A stretch of 64,000 nucleotides of DNA from Eubacterium sp. (GTDB lineage Bacteria > Bacillota > Clostridia > Lachnospirales > Lachnospiraceae). The stretch's first letter is position 1, and every line of letters starts with the position of its first letter. The position numbers and the translations under genes are program-made. The stretch spans positions 1-64,000 of the forward strand of contig JAAWDZ010000011.1 of assembly GCA_022794015.1 (NCBI GenBank), given 5' to 3'. A model generated the notes under the pieces. It was not told the origin of the DNA and ran no database searches. It saw nothing but the letters and a program-made list of their open reading frames with translations. This document shows positions 54,686-63,925 of this stretch, one piece after another.

Positions 54686-56161
54686 ATGAGGATGAAAAAA
54701 TGGTTATCTTTTCTGTTGTCTGCAGCTATAGCGGCGACTTTAGCGCCCCCCGATGTTATTATGGCGGCAGCGCCAAAGGCGGATGTTTGGGATACGACTG
54801 CCGCAGAGGGGAGCGAAGGCGGATATGCAGATACAATAGATGGGACAATATCGGGTACATTTGGTCAGGAGCTGACCTGGAATATCGACAGGGAAGGAAA
54901 TTTTAAAATCGAAGGAACTGGAAAAATGCCGGATATCAAGCTTTCCGAAGACGTTCCCTGGAATGATTACCGCAGTGAAATAAAAAGTGTTGTTGTAGGG
55001 GAGGGGATTACAAATATTGGAGACTTGTCATTTTATGACTGTGAGCAGTTAACAGAAGTTTCCTTGCCGGACAGCCTGACTGAAATCGGACCGGTTGCAT
55101 TTGCATATTGCAGTAAACTGGATGGCCTCACTTTAGGAAACAATATCACAAAAATTGGAGATCTGGCACTTTTCACATGTACTGGAATTTCGGAAATGGT
55201 AATTCCATCCAGCGTGTTGAATATTGGCAATGATGTATTCCGGGATTGTAAATCTTTAAAGAATATTTATTTTCTGGGCAATGCCCCGGCTTTTGGGAAT
55301 AACCAGGTGTTTGACGGCGATACGCTGACGCTGCATTATCCGGCTGGTGCCGTTACAGGCTGGGATGAATTGAAAGCAACGGGGTTTGGGGCAGATAATA
55401 TAACCTGGCGCGCCGGCTGCTATGGTAATAACCATGTTTGGGAAACAGATTACAGGGTTGATACAGAGGCAAGCTGTACGTCAGAAGGAAGTAAATCAAT
55501 CCACTGTACCTTATGCGATGAAACAAAGGATCGTCAGGTGATTCGCGGCGGGCATACATATGAAACAGTCGTCACAAAAGCGACAGTATCCCAAAATGGA
55601 AAGCTGGCGCAGCGTTGTCTGAAATGTGGTACGGAAGCCTCTTCCCAAACAATTTATGCTCCAAAAACTGTGACATTGGAAAAAGCTTCTTATCAGTATG
55701 CGAAAAAGGCATTTACACCTGCAGTTGCGGTTACAGACAACAGCGGTCAGGTAATTCCTCCGAATTGTTATACTGTATCTTACAGCAATAATACGGCAGT
55801 CGGAACAGCTTCTGTAAACATCACTTTCCAGGGGAATTATTCAGGTACACTGACCAGTACGTTTGTGATCAATCCAAAAGGAACATCTATTTCAAAGCTG
55901 AAGGCAAAAACAAAGGGCTTTGTAGTAAAATGGAAAAAACAGAGCGTGCAGACCTCCGGGTATCAAATCCAATATGCGCAGAACAATAAAATGAAAAGCG
56001 CAAAAATAGTTAAAATTGGAAACAGTAAAACCAAAACAAAAACCATTTCCAAATTAAAAGCAAGAAAGAAATATTTTGTGAGAATCCGGACCTTTAAAAC
56101 TGTAAAAGGAGTTAAATACTATTCTTCCTGGTCAGCAGTAAAGAAGATTACTACAAAATAA
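54686..56161 (+). CDS. Secreted BspA-type leucine-rich-repeat protein with fibronectin-III end
   Basis: 491 residues. Signal peptide ending near AAAPK (~26-30), LRR_5-type repeats (~95-215: SEIKSVVVGEGITNIGDLSF, EVSLPDSLTEIGPVAFAYCS, MVIPSSVLNIGNDVFRDC), a cysteine-containing segment with CTSEGSKSIHCTLC and RCLKCG, an Ig-like stretch and a C-terminal fibronectin-III-like domain (LKAKTKGFVVKWKKQ, KKYFVRIRTFKTVKG). BspA-type proteins mediate adhesion to host or other cells; the exact ligand is unknown. AGGAGG precedes ATG 54686. Confidence 0.82.
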   Translation: MRMKKWLSFLLSAAIAATLAPPDVIMAAAPKADVWDTTAAEGSEGGYADTIDGTISGTFGQELTWNIDREGNFKIEGTGKMPDIKLSEDVPWNDYRSEIKSVVVGEGITNIGDLSFYDCEQLTEVSLPDSLTEIGPVAFAYCSKLDGLTLGNNITKIGDLALFTCTGISEMVIPSSVLNIGNDVFRDCKSLKNIYFLGNAPAFGNNQVFDGDTLTLHYPAGAVTGWDELKATGFGADNITWRAGCYGNNHVWETDYRVDTEASCTSEGSKSIHCTLCDETKDRQVIRGGHTYETVVTKATVSQNGKLAQRCLKCGTEASSQTIYAPKTVTLEKASYQYAKKAFTPAVAVTDNSGQVIPPNCYTVSYSNNTAVGTASVNITFQGNYSGTLTSTFVINPKGTSISKLKAKTKGFVVKWKKQSVQTSGYQIQYAQNNKMKSAKIVKIGNSKTKTKTISKLKARKKYFVRIRTFKTVKGVKYYSSWSAVKKITTK

Positions 56162-56206
56162 CGGAAATTCAAAAAAGTAATGATGCAGAATGAGAGGAGA
56201 GAAAAT

Positions 56207-57550
56207 ATGAACATTGCAAAACAAAAGATCAGGTGGAGTATCGTATTTTTTATTATGGCGTGGATGGGCTTTACCATGAAAGTGCCTGCTGCAGAGGTAT
56301 TAGATGGTGCATATCAGATGGAGGAAGCGACAGCGTTGGAATATGAGACAGATTATTATACGTATTTCAGCGACAGCGAAACGGTTTATTTCAAATTTAA
56401 AACGCTTCAGACAGAGGGCGTATATGTACTGGCGCTTAATGCGAGCTGGGAGCAGGAAAATGCATATATTGCAGTTCCCAATCTGCGGGCGGACATTTAT
56501 GATAATTATAAAAGGACTGTCGATGGTTGTGTGATAGCAGATGGAAAGAGAGGAAGCTTTTCCAGGTACAGGGGGATTTCTTTGAGTGAATTGGAACCGG
56601 ATCAGGAGTATTTTCTGAAGCTGACACATACGCCGTCCACAGAGTATCACCGCTATACCGGTACCGAATTAAATATGCAGATTTTCTTTATTCCGTTTCA
56701 GGGTCCCCAAAATGTCAGCTTATCGTATGATGGGCAGGGGCATCCAGTTTTGCAGTGGTCCTGCGACAATGCGTATAATACATACAGTTCATTGACGTCT
56801 TATGATTATTTTCAGGTGGAATCCTCTGTAAATCCTGATTTTACGGAATGTAATACCTATATTGTAGAAGGAAGCGCTGCTGCATCTTCTTTTACAGATA
56901 ATAATCCAAAAAGCGGCAAAATGTATTATCGTGTTGTAGGATGCCAGAAATTCTACTATCCGAAAGATAAATCGAAAATAACTCTGATGCAGAAAAAAAG
57001 CGCTGTTGTTTCTACGGAAGAAGTGAAAAAGGGATCTGCTTACACAGTAAATAATATGAAATATAAAGTAACCGATGACAGGATAGATGGAAATGGGACG
57101 GTTACTTTGACAGGAACTGGGAAAAGCAAAAGCGATAAAAATTTTAAAACTTTAAAAATTGGCGCAACCGTAAAGATTTATGGTCGGAACTATAAAATTA
57201 CTGCAATTGCAAATAAAGCATTTAAGAATTATAAAAAATTAACATCAGTTACGATAGGAAGCAATGTTGGAACAATTGGAAAAGAAAGCTTTTCGGGATG
57301 TACGGGAATAAAGTCCGTTACCATTGGGAAAGGGACGAAAAAGATTATGGGAAAAGCGTTTTATAATTGTAAGAAGCTCTCTAAAATAAATATAAAATCA
57401 CAGACTTTGTCATCTGTTGGATCCGGCGCTTTTAAAAATATTTATAAGAAAGCAGTGATAAAAGTGCCTTCTTCGAAATTGAATCTTTACAGGGGGCTGT
57501 TTGGCAGCCGCACAGGGTATCGGAAAACGATGAAGCTGAAAAAAAGATAG
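56207..57550 (+). CDS. Secreted protein with C-terminal BspA-type leucine-rich repeats
   Basis: 447 residues. Signal peptide (~1-28, ending PAAE), an N-terminal ~250-residue region I do not recognise (beta-rich, with FQVESSVNPDFTECNTYIVE resembling a fibronectin-type strand pattern), then LRR_5 repeats (~320-420: ITAIANKAFKNYKKLTSVTI, TIGKESFSGCTGIKSVTIGK, KIMGKAFYNCKKLSKINIKS) and a basic tail. I chose ATG 56207 because GAGAGGAGAG precedes it; an upstream ATG at 56180 lacks a site. Possibly cotranscribed with the preceding LRR gene (45-base gap). Confidence 0.75.
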   Translation: MNIAKQKIRWSIVFFIMAWMGFTMKVPAAEVLDGAYQMEEATALEYETDYYTYFSDSETVYFKFKTLQTEGVYVLALNASWEQENAYIAVPNLRADIYDNYKRTVDGCVIADGKRGSFSRYRGISLSELEPDQEYFLKLTHTPSTEYHRYTGTELNMQIFFIPFQGPQNVSLSYDGQGHPVLQWSCDNAYNTYSSLTSYDYFQVESSVNPDFTECNTYIVEGSAAASSFTDNNPKSGKMYYRVVGCQKFYYPKDKSKITLMQKKSAVVSTEEVKKGSAYTVNNMKYKVTDDRIDGNGTVTLTGTGKSKSDKNFKTLKIGATVKIYGRNYKITAIANKAFKNYKKLTSVTIGSNVGTIGKESFSGCTGIKSVTIGKGTKKIMGKAFYNCKKLSKINIKSQTLSSVGSGAFKNIYKKAVIKVPSSKLNLYRGLFGSRTGYRKTMKLKKR

Positions 57551-57588
57551 TAAGATGATACGAACATCAGTTTGTAAAGAAAAAATAC

Positions 57589-57617
57589 TTGACACCCATT
57601 TCCAGCTGTGCTATTCT
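57589..57617 (+). promoter_or_regulatory. Promoter for the ylxM-ffh operon
   Basis: TTGACA (57589-57594), 17 bases, TATTCT (57612-57617), only 16 bases before ATG 57634, giving a very short leader. Confidence 0.6.
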
Positions 57618-57633
57618 ACCCAAGGTGGTTAAA

Positions 57634-58014
57634 ATGGATTCAAAGCTAAAGCAGGCATATCTCTATGATTTTTACGGAGAATTACTAAACGAACACCAGA
57701 GAAAGGTATACGAGGACTTTTTTTTCCACGATTTATCCTTAGGAGAGATCGCCGAAGAGGAAGGCATCAGCCGCCAGGGCGTGCATGATTTGGTGAAGCG
57801 GTGTACGAGGACGTTGGAGGAATACGAGAGTAAGCTCCATCTGGTAAATAAGTTCCTGTATATCAGAGAACGGATCGATGCAATTTTGCATCTGGTACAG
57901 TCCGTCAGTCCGATGGATGAGGGGGCCTTATCCGCCGGGTACAATACAGCGAACCTGCAAACAATGAAAACGGAGATTGCGAAAATCTCTCATGAAATAT
58001 TAGAGGAGTTGTAA
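57634..58014 (+). CDS. ylxM: YlxM/UPF0122 helix-turn-helix protein
   Basis: 126 residues. [20 protein letters not shown] and [20 protein letters not shown] show the sigma-70 region-4-like DNA-binding fold of YlxM, which is encoded upstream of ffh in Firmicutes and is thought to modulate the signal recognition particle. ATG 57634 follows AAGGTGG; an upstream ATG lies inside the promoter. Stop is one base before the ffh start. Confidence 0.88.
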   Translation: MDSKLKQAYLYDFYGELLNEHQRKVYEDFFFHDLSLGEIAEEEGISRQGVHDLVKRCTRTLEEYESKLHLVNKFLYIRERIDAILHLVQSVSPMDEGALSAGYNTANLQTMKTEIAKISHEILEEL

Positions 58015-58015
58015 T

Positions 58016-59368
58016 ATGGCATTCGATAATCTGTCCGAAAAGCTGCAGAATGTTTTTAAAAATTTAAGAAGTAAGGGAAGATTAACCGAAGATGATGTAA
58101 AGTCTGCCTTAAAAGAGGTCAAGATGGCATTGTTAGAGGCCGATGTCAACTTCAGGGTTGTAAAGCAGTTTGTGAAAACCGTTCAGGAACGCGCAATCGG
58201 CCAGGATGTGATGAACGGCTTAAATCCCGGTCAGATGGTCATCAAAATTGTAAATGAGGAAATGATTACTCTGATGGGCTCTGAGACAACGGAGATTGCG
58301 ATAAAACCAGGTACTGAGCTGACTGTTATTATGATGGCAGGGTTACAGGGCGCAGGTAAAACGACAACAACGGCCAAGATTGCAGGCAAGTTTAAGCAGA
58401 AAGGCAAAAAGCCATTACTTGTAGCCTGTGATGTGTATCGTCCGGCAGCGATTGATCAGCTGAAGATCAACGGTGAGAAGCAGGGCGTGGAAGTCTTTTC
58501 AATGGGAGACAAAAACAAGCCGGTCGACATTGCAAAGGCAGCTGTTTTGCATGCACAGAAGAATAATTTTAATATTGTGATTATAGATACCGCAGGGCGG
58601 CTTCACATTGATGAAGGCATGATGGAGGAGCTTGAAGCCATCAAAGCGGCTGTAGATGTGTCACAGACGATTCTGGTAGTAGATTCCATGACCGGACAGG
58701 ACGCGGTCAATGTCGCCAGTACGTTTGACAGTAAAATTGGCATTGACGGCGTAATATTGACTAAGTTAGATGGCGATACCAGGGGCGGTGCGGCGCTTTC
58801 GATCCGCGCAGTGACCGGCAAGCCGATTCTCTATGTCGGTATGGGGGAGAAACTTTCGGATCTCGAACAGTTTTATCCGGATCGTATGGCATCCCGGATC
58901 CTTGGCATGGGCGATGTTCTGACGATGATTGAGAAGGCACAGGAAGCCATTGACGAAGAGGAAGCCAGGAAGTTAGAACAGAAGATGAAAAAAGCCGAGT
59001 TTGACTTTGAAGATTACCTGAGCTCGATGAGTCAGATGAAGAAGATGGGCGGGCTTTCCAGTATTTTGGGTATGATGCCCGGCATGGGTCAGATGAAGAT
59101 GCCGGAGTTTGACGAGGCCGAAGCTGAAAAAGGGATGAAGCGGACGGAGTCTATTATCTATTCCATGACAACAGAGGAACGGAGAAATCCTTCCCTGTTA
59201 AATCCCAGCCGCAAGCGCAGGATTGCAGATGGCGCAGGTGTGGATATTTCTGAGGTCAACCGTCTGGTAAAGCAGTTTGAGCAGGCCAGAAAGATGATGA
59301 AGCAAATTCCGGGCATGATGAGCGGTAACAAAAAAGGCAGGCGGGGCAGGTTTAAGCTCCCGTTTTAA
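58016..59368 (+). CDS. ffh: Signal recognition particle GTPase Ffh (SRP54)
   Basis: 450 residues. N domain, G domain with GLQGAGKTTTTAKIAGKF, DTAGRLHID and TKLDGDTRGGAALS, and methionine-rich M domain (MKKMGGLSSILGMMPGMGQM) that binds signal peptides and SRP RNA. Targets membrane and secreted proteins during translation. Forms an operon with ylxM. Confidence 0.98.
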   Translation: MAFDNLSEKLQNVFKNLRSKGRLTEDDVKSALKEVKMALLEADVNFRVVKQFVKTVQERAIGQDVMNGLNPGQMVIKIVNEEMITLMGSETTEIAIKPGTELTVIMMAGLQGAGKTTTTAKIAGKFKQKGKKPLLVACDVYRPAAIDQLKINGEKQGVEVFSMGDKNKPVDIAKAAVLHAQKNNFNIVIIDTAGRLHIDEGMMEELEAIKAAVDVSQTILVVDSMTGQDAVNVASTFDSKIGIDGVILTKLDGDTRGGAALSIRAVTGKPILYVGMGEKLSDLEQFYPDRMASRILGMGDVLTMIEKAQEAIDEEEARKLEQKMKKAEFDFEDYLSSMSQMKKMGGLSSILGMMPGMGQMKMPEFDEAEAEKGMKRTESIIYSMTTEERRNPSLLNPSRKRRIADGAGVDISEVNRLVKQFEQARKMMKQIPGMMSGNKKGRRGRFKLPF

Positions 59369-59432
59369 ACGATGCGATTAAAGCGATATTTGCTTTGATT
59401 ATAAATTATCATTTTTTAGGAGGTGAATTGAG

Positions 59433-59678
59433 ATGGCAGTTAAGATTAGATTAAGAAGGATGGGAAAAAAGAAAGCTCCTTTCTATAGAATCATTGTAGC
59501 AGATTCCAGATCTCCCAGGGATGGAAGATTCATTGAGGAAATCGGTACGTATGATCCGACCAGAAATCCCAGCGAGTACCGCGTAAATGAGGAACTGGCA
59601 AAGAAATGGCTGGCAAACGGCGCACAGCCGACTGATACGGTCAGCAGGATTTTCAAAGCGGCCGGGATCGAAAAATAA
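59433..59678 (+). CDS. rpsP: 30S ribosomal protein S16
   Basis: 81 residues. [39 protein letters not shown] and [20 protein letters not shown] are diagnostic. AGGAGGTG precedes ATG 59433. Sits in the usual ffh-rpsP-khpA order. Confidence 0.98.
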   Translation: MAVKIRLRRMGKKKAPFYRIIVADSRSPRDGRFIEEIGTYDPTRNPSEYRVNEELAKKWLANGAQPTDTVSRIFKAAGIEK

Positions 59679-59692
59679 GCGGGGTAAGAGCG

Positions 59693-59929
59693 ATGAAAGA
59701 ATTAGTGGAAGTAATTGCGAGATCACTGGTTGATTACCCGGATCAGGTCGTTGTCACGGAGAATGAGACAGGCAAGGGACTTATGCTTGAACTGCATGTG
59801 GCGCAGTCAGACATGGGTAAGGTAATCGGCAAGCAGGGATGTATTGCGAAAGCAATCCGTTCCGTTGTGAAAGCAGCAGCCTCAAAAGAAGATAAAAAAG
59901 TTACTGTGGAGATTATACAGCAGCAGTAG
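59693..59929 (+). CDS. khpA: KH-domain RNA-binding protein KhpA
   Basis: 78 residues. A minimal KH domain with the GxxG loop in VIGKQGCIAKAIRSVVKAAA. KhpA, with KhpB/EloR, binds RNA and affects cell division in streptococci. It starts 15 bases after rpsP. In most Firmicutes rimM-trmD-rplS follow; here gpmI does instead. Confidence 0.93.
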   Translation: MKELVEVIARSLVDYPDQVVVTENETGKGLMLELHVAQSDMGKVIGKQGCIAKAIRSVVKAAASKEDKKVTVEIIQQQ

Positions 59930-59956
59930 CAGTATTTTGGCAGAAAGGAGGATCAT

Positions 59957-61498
59957 ATGGGTAAAAAACCAACCGTATTAATGATTTTAGATGGATTTGG
60001 GTTAAATGATGACAAGAATGGCAATGCTGTAGCATTGGCGGATACCCCGAATATTGACAGACTGATGAAGGAATGTCCGTTTGTAAAGGGATATGCCAGC
60101 GGGCTTTCCGTAGGCTTGCCGGACGGACAGATGGGCAACTCTGAGGTCGGGCACTTAAATATGGGTGCCGGAAGGATTGTATACCAGGAGCTGACCAGGA
60201 TTACAAAGGAAATCGAGGACGGTACCTTCTTTAAAAACCCGGAATTGTTAGAGGCAATTGAAAATGTCAAAAAGAACGGCTCCGATTTACATCTCTACGG
60301 CCTGTTATCCGACGGCGGCGTTCACAGCCATAATACACATCTGTATGGGTTGTTAGAGCTGGCCAAAAGGGAAGGCGTGGAAAAGGTCTATGTACATTGT
60401 TTCTTAGACGGAAGGGATACCTCACCGACCTCTGGCAAGGGCTTTATCGAAGCGCTGGAAGCAAAGATGGCAGAAATCGGCGTGGGCAAAATCGCAACGA
60501 TCTGCGGACGTTATTATGTCATGGACAGGGATAATCGCTGGGATCGTGTAGAAGCCGCTTACCGGGCGCTTACTTTGGGTGAAGGCGTAAAAGCGAACAG
60601 TGCAGTGGAAGCAATCAGCGCATCCTATGCAGACGGCAAGACAGATGAATTTGTAATGCCGACTGTAATCGAAGCAGACGGTGCACCGATTGCTTCGATC
60701 AAAGACAATGACAGTATTATATTCTTTAATTTCCGTCCGGATCGCGCAAGGGAGATTACAAGAACCTTCTGTGCAGATGAGTTTGACGGATTTGACAGAG
60801 GACCAAGAAAGCAGGTTACGTACGTATGTTTTTCCGAGTACGACGTTACGATTCCAAATAAGAAGATTGCATTCAAGAAGGTAGAGCTTAAGAATACATT
60901 TGGGCAGTATCTGGCAGATCATAATATGACGCAGGCAAGGATTGCGGAAACGGAGAAATATGCTCATGTTACGTTTTTCTTTAACGGTGGCGTAGAAGAG
61001 CCGAATCCGGGCGAGGATCGTATCCTGGTGAATTCACCAAAGGTTGCGACTTATGACCTGCAGCCGGAGATGAGCGCACCTGCAGTTTGTGATAAGCTGG
61101 TAGAGGCGATTGAATCTGGAAAATACGACGTCATTATCATCAACTTTGCAAACCCCGACATGGTAGGCCACACTGGTGTGCTTGACGCAGCAGTGAAAGC
61201 AGTCGGTACGGTGGACGCCTGCGTAGGAAGAGCAGTGGATGCTCTTGTAAAGGTGGGCGGTCAGATGTTCATCTGCGCAGACCACGGTAATGCAGAGCAG
61301 CTGATTGACTACGAAACCGGCGGAAGCTTTACGGCACATACAATTAATCCGGTTCCGTTTATTCTGGTCAATTACGATCCGGCTTATACTTTAAAAGAGG
61401 GCGGATGCCTGGCAGATATCATTCCTACTCTGATAGAGATGATGGGTATGGAGCAGCCGGCAGAGATGACAGGAAAGTCGCTTCTGGTAAAGAAATAA
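59957..61498 (+). CDS. gpmI: 2,3-bisphosphoglycerate-independent phosphoglycerate mutase
   Basis: 513 residues. Alkaline-phosphatase-like metal site beginning VLMILDGFG, the phosphorylated Ser62 in GNSEVGHLNMGAGR, CFLDGRDTSPTSG, GRYYVMDRDNRWDRV, and late metal ligands in ADHGNAEQ and HT (TAHTINPVP). Converts 3- to 2-phosphoglycerate using manganese. AAAGGAGG precedes ATG 59957. It lies 27 bases after khpA, apart from gapA-pgk-tpiA. Confidence 0.97.
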   Translation: MGKKPTVLMILDGFGLNDDKNGNAVALADTPNIDRLMKECPFVKGYASGLSVGLPDGQMGNSEVGHLNMGAGRIVYQELTRITKEIEDGTFFKNPELLEAIENVKKNGSDLHLYGLLSDGGVHSHNTHLYGLLELAKREGVEKVYVHCFLDGRDTSPTSGKGFIEALEAKMAEIGVGKIATICGRYYVMDRDNRWDRVEAAYRALTLGEGVKANSAVEAISASYADGKTDEFVMPTVIEADGAPIASIKDNDSIIFFNFRPDRAREITRTFCADEFDGFDRGPRKQVTYVCFSEYDVTIPNKKIAFKKVELKNTFGQYLADHNMTQARIAETEKYAHVTFFFNGGVEEPNPGEDRILVNSPKVATYDLQPEMSAPAVCDKLVEAIESGKYDVIIINFANPDMVGHTGVLDAAVKAVGTVDACVGRAVDALVKVGGQMFICADHGNAEQLIDYETGGSFTAHTINPVPFILVNYDPAYTLKEGGCLADIIPTLIEMMGMEQPAEMTGKSLLVKK

Positions 61499-61509
61499 GA
61501 TGAGAATGA

Positions 61510-61546
61510 GAGGCAAAGGCGTTTTTAGACGTTTTTGCTTCTTTTT
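61510..61546 (+). terminator. Terminator after gpmI
   Basis: GAGGCAAAGGCGT (61510-61522) pairs, with G-U pairs, with ACGTTTTTGCTTC (61529-61541), followed by TTTTT. Confidence 0.6.
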
Positions 61547-61602
61547 ATTTCTATGGGTGGTTTTCATTGGTTTGGAACTGTGATAAAATTATTCTGTAAA
61601 AC

Positions 61603-61631
61603 TTGATGATATATTCGAAAGAGGTTATACT
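61603..61631 (+). promoter_or_regulatory. Candidate promoter for the Asp23-nusB-xse operon
   Basis: TTGATG (61603-61608), 17 bases, TATACT (61626-61631). A second -10-like TATAAT at 61678-61683 has only a weak -35. Confidence 0.45.
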
Positions 61632-61712
61632 ATAGAAGACTTTATAAATTTTTGTTTCCAAAATTAGAATAGTTTGCTATAATGAATGAAACATCATCCA
61701 GGAGGTATTCAG

Positions 61713-62090
61713 ATGGCTGAGGACAGAAAAGTATTTAAAATCAAGGAAGATAAATTAGGCAAAGTAAAGATTGCCGACGAGGTAGTCGCAATTATTGCAG
61801 GACTGGCTGCTACAGAGGTAGAGGGTGTAAGCTCTATGGCTGGCAATATCACAAATGAGCTGGTCAGCAGGCTTGGCATGAAGAATCTTTCCAAAGGAAT
61901 TCGCGTAGAGGTAAAAGAAGGTGTGGTCCGGGTGGATGTGGCGTTAAACATCGCTTACGGCTATGCGATCCCTGAGGTGTCCACCAAGGTTCAGGAGAAA
62001 GTGAAGATTGCGATTGAGAATATGACAGGATTAGAGGTATCCGGCATAAATGTCAGAATTGCCAGTGTTGACATGGGGAAGAACAGATAG
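61713..62090 (+). CDS. Asp23/Gls24-family envelope stress protein
   Basis: 125 residues. LGKVKIADEVVAIIAGLAAT, EVEGVSSMAG, SKGIRVEVKEGVVRVDVALN and YAIPEVSTKVQEKVKIAIEN match Asp23/YqhY. The family is linked to envelope stress and, for YqhY, to acyl-CoA carboxylase regulation. ATG 61713 follows AGGAGG; an in-frame ATG at 61686 precedes that site. Located just before nusB, as yqhY is in bacilli. Confidence 0.92.
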   Translation: MAEDRKVFKIKEDKLGKVKIADEVVAIIAGLAATEVEGVSSMAGNITNELVSRLGMKNLSKGIRVEVKEGVVRVDVALNIAYGYAIPEVSTKVQEKVKIAIENMTGLEVSGINVRIASVDMGKNR

Positions 62091-62186
62091 AGGGTGCTGT
62101 ACGGCATCCTCTTTTATGATTTGACAGGCAATTTACAAATCAGGATTCTGTCATTTGACAGGAGAAAAATGAAAAGGAGAAGCCAG

Positions 62187-62597
62187 ATGACGAGAAGTGA
62201 GATGAGGGAACAGATATTTAGGCTGTTATTTTGTATAGAATTTTATCCGGAGGGAGAATGGTCAGAGCAGCTGATATACCTGGCAGATGATGAGGATGAC
62301 GCAAAGGCAGATACCGCTTCGCAAAAAGATATCGACTATATTCAGACAAAGGCGGCGGCGGCGGCAGTGCTGGCAGATGAGATTGACGACAGAATCAACG
62401 CAGTTGCCAAAGGGTGGAAGACGAAGCGGATGGGCAAGGTGGAGCTGGCAATTATCCGCCTTGCAGTTTATGAAATAGAATATGACGACGATATTCCGAC
62501 GGGCGTGGCCATCAATGAGGCGGTAGAACTGGCCAAGAGATATGGGACAGAAGACGCCCCCTCGTTTGTAAACGGGATTCTGGCAAAAATCGTATGA
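62187..62597 (+). CDS. nusB: Transcription antitermination factor NusB
   Basis: 136 residues. MTRSEMREQIFRLLFCIEFY, then TKRMGKVELAIIRLAVYEIE and PTGVAINEAVELAKRYGTED with SFVNGIL. It binds rRNA leader boxA with NusE. I chose ATG 62187, with AAGGAG seven bases upstream; ATG 62169 is also possible. A poly-alanine stretch (KAAAAAVLADE) lies in the middle. Coupled to xseA by ATGA overlap. Confidence 0.93.
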   Translation: MTRSEMREQIFRLLFCIEFYPEGEWSEQLIYLADDEDDAKADTASQKDIDYIQTKAAAAAVLADEIDDRINAVAKGWKTKRMGKVELAIIRLAVYEIEYDDDIPTGVAINEAVELAKRYGTEDAPSFVNGILAKIV

Positions 62598-63850
62598 AAA
62601 AGAATGCATATTCGGTAGGCCAGGTAAATACCTACATTAAAAATATGTTTGCCCAGGATTTTATGCTGCATGGCATATGCGTAAAGGGGGAGGTTTCAAA
62701 TTGCAAATACCATTCTTCCGGGCATATTTATTTTACCATCAAGGACGAGAAAGCGGCAATGGCTGCCGTTATGTTTGCCGGAAGCCGCAGAGGTTTGGGC
62801 TTTTATATGCAGGAAGGAGATAAGGTGCTTGTTACCGGTTCGATTGAGGTCTATGAACGGGACGGGCGCTACCAGCTTTATGCAAAGGAAATTGAAAAAG
62901 ACGGAGAGGGCAGCCTGTTTCTGCAGTTCGAAGCGTTAAAGCGCGAACTGGAAGAGATGGGAATGTTTGCGGATGTATATAAAAAGCCGATCCCGAAGTA
63001 TATCCGTACGCTTGGCGTGGTAACGGCGCCTACCGGGGCAGCGGTACAGGATATCCGGAATATTGCAGGCCGGAGAAACCCCTATGTCCAGGTGATTTTA
63101 TATCCGGCGCAGGTTCAGGGGCAGGGAGCGGCAGAGAGTATTGTAAACGGAATCCGTACGCTGGATGCTTATGGCGTAGATGTGATGATTGTAGGACGGG
63201 GCGGCGGCTCGATAGAGGATTTATGGGCATTTAACGAAGAAATTGTAGCAAGGGCTATTTTTGAGTGTGAGACGCCTGTGATTTCTGCAGTCGGTCATGA
63301 AACAGATACGACAATTGCTGATTTTGTGGCGGATTTGCGCGCACCTACACCATCGGCAGGAGCAGAGCTGGCAGTATATGATGTCTATGAGCTGTTTGAT
63401 GAAATGGAAGGATTCAGGCTTCATTTGAAAAAAGCGATGGAGTGGAAACTGGAATCGGAAAAGGGCCGCTGCAGGAATTTTAAAAATCTGCTTTTGGCGA
63501 AGAGCCCTGCGTATCAGTTCAATGAAAAGCGGCAGTATACGGTAAGCTTGGAGGAACGGCTGGAGCAGAAGATGAAGTATTCTCTGCGGGAAGCGAGATA
63601 CCGGCTGGGTATTTTGGCTGGACGGCTGGACGGTGTTTCTCCGGCAAAGCAGCTGAATCAGGGACTGGCATTTGTGACAGATGTGGAGGGCAGGCGGATT
63701 GGCGGGATTGCAGGCACAAAGCCTGGTGATGAAATCCGGGTACGCCTTAGGGACGGAATCGTTAATGCCGAGGTAAAGGGCACGACGCCTGTGGGGGCGG
63801 ACAGCTGTGGCTTTGGAGAAGAAATCGGGGGCTGTTTCCCACCGGGATAA
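62594..63850 (+). CDS. xseA: Exodeoxyribonuclease VII large subunit
   Basis: 418 residues. N-terminal OB fold (VGQVNTYIKNMFAQD, CVKGEVSNCKYHSSGHIYFT), catalytic region with GVVTAPTGAAVQDI, VGRGGGSIEDLWAFN, ISAVGHETDTTIAD and DLRAPTPSAGAELA, followed by a coiled region. Degrades single-stranded DNA with XseB. The last ~20 residues after KPGDEIRVRLRDG are cysteine- and glycine-containing and not conserved. Confidence 0.96.
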   Translation: MKKNAYSVGQVNTYIKNMFAQDFMLHGICVKGEVSNCKYHSSGHIYFTIKDEKAAMAAVMFAGSRRGLGFYMQEGDKVLVTGSIEVYERDGRYQLYAKEIEKDGEGSLFLQFEALKRELEEMGMFADVYKKPIPKYIRTLGVVTAPTGAAVQDIRNIAGRRNPYVQVILYPAQVQGQGAAESIVNGIRTLDAYGVDVMIVGRGGGSIEDLWAFNEEIVARAIFECETPVISAVGHETDTTIADFVADLRAPTPSAGAELAVYDVYELFDEMEGFRLHLKKAMEWKLESEKGRCRNFKNLLLAKSPAYQFNEKRQYTVSLEERLEQKMKYSLREARYRLGILAGRLDGVSPAKQLNQGLAFVTDVEGRRIGGIAGTKPGDEIRVRLRDGIVNAEVKGTTPVGADSCGFGEEIGGCFPPG

Positions 63851-63925
63851 AAAGAGTTGCGCCTGTATAACGGGAAAGCAGCGGACATCAGAAAAAGAAA
63901 GGCTTCAGACAGAAAGGCATTAAAC

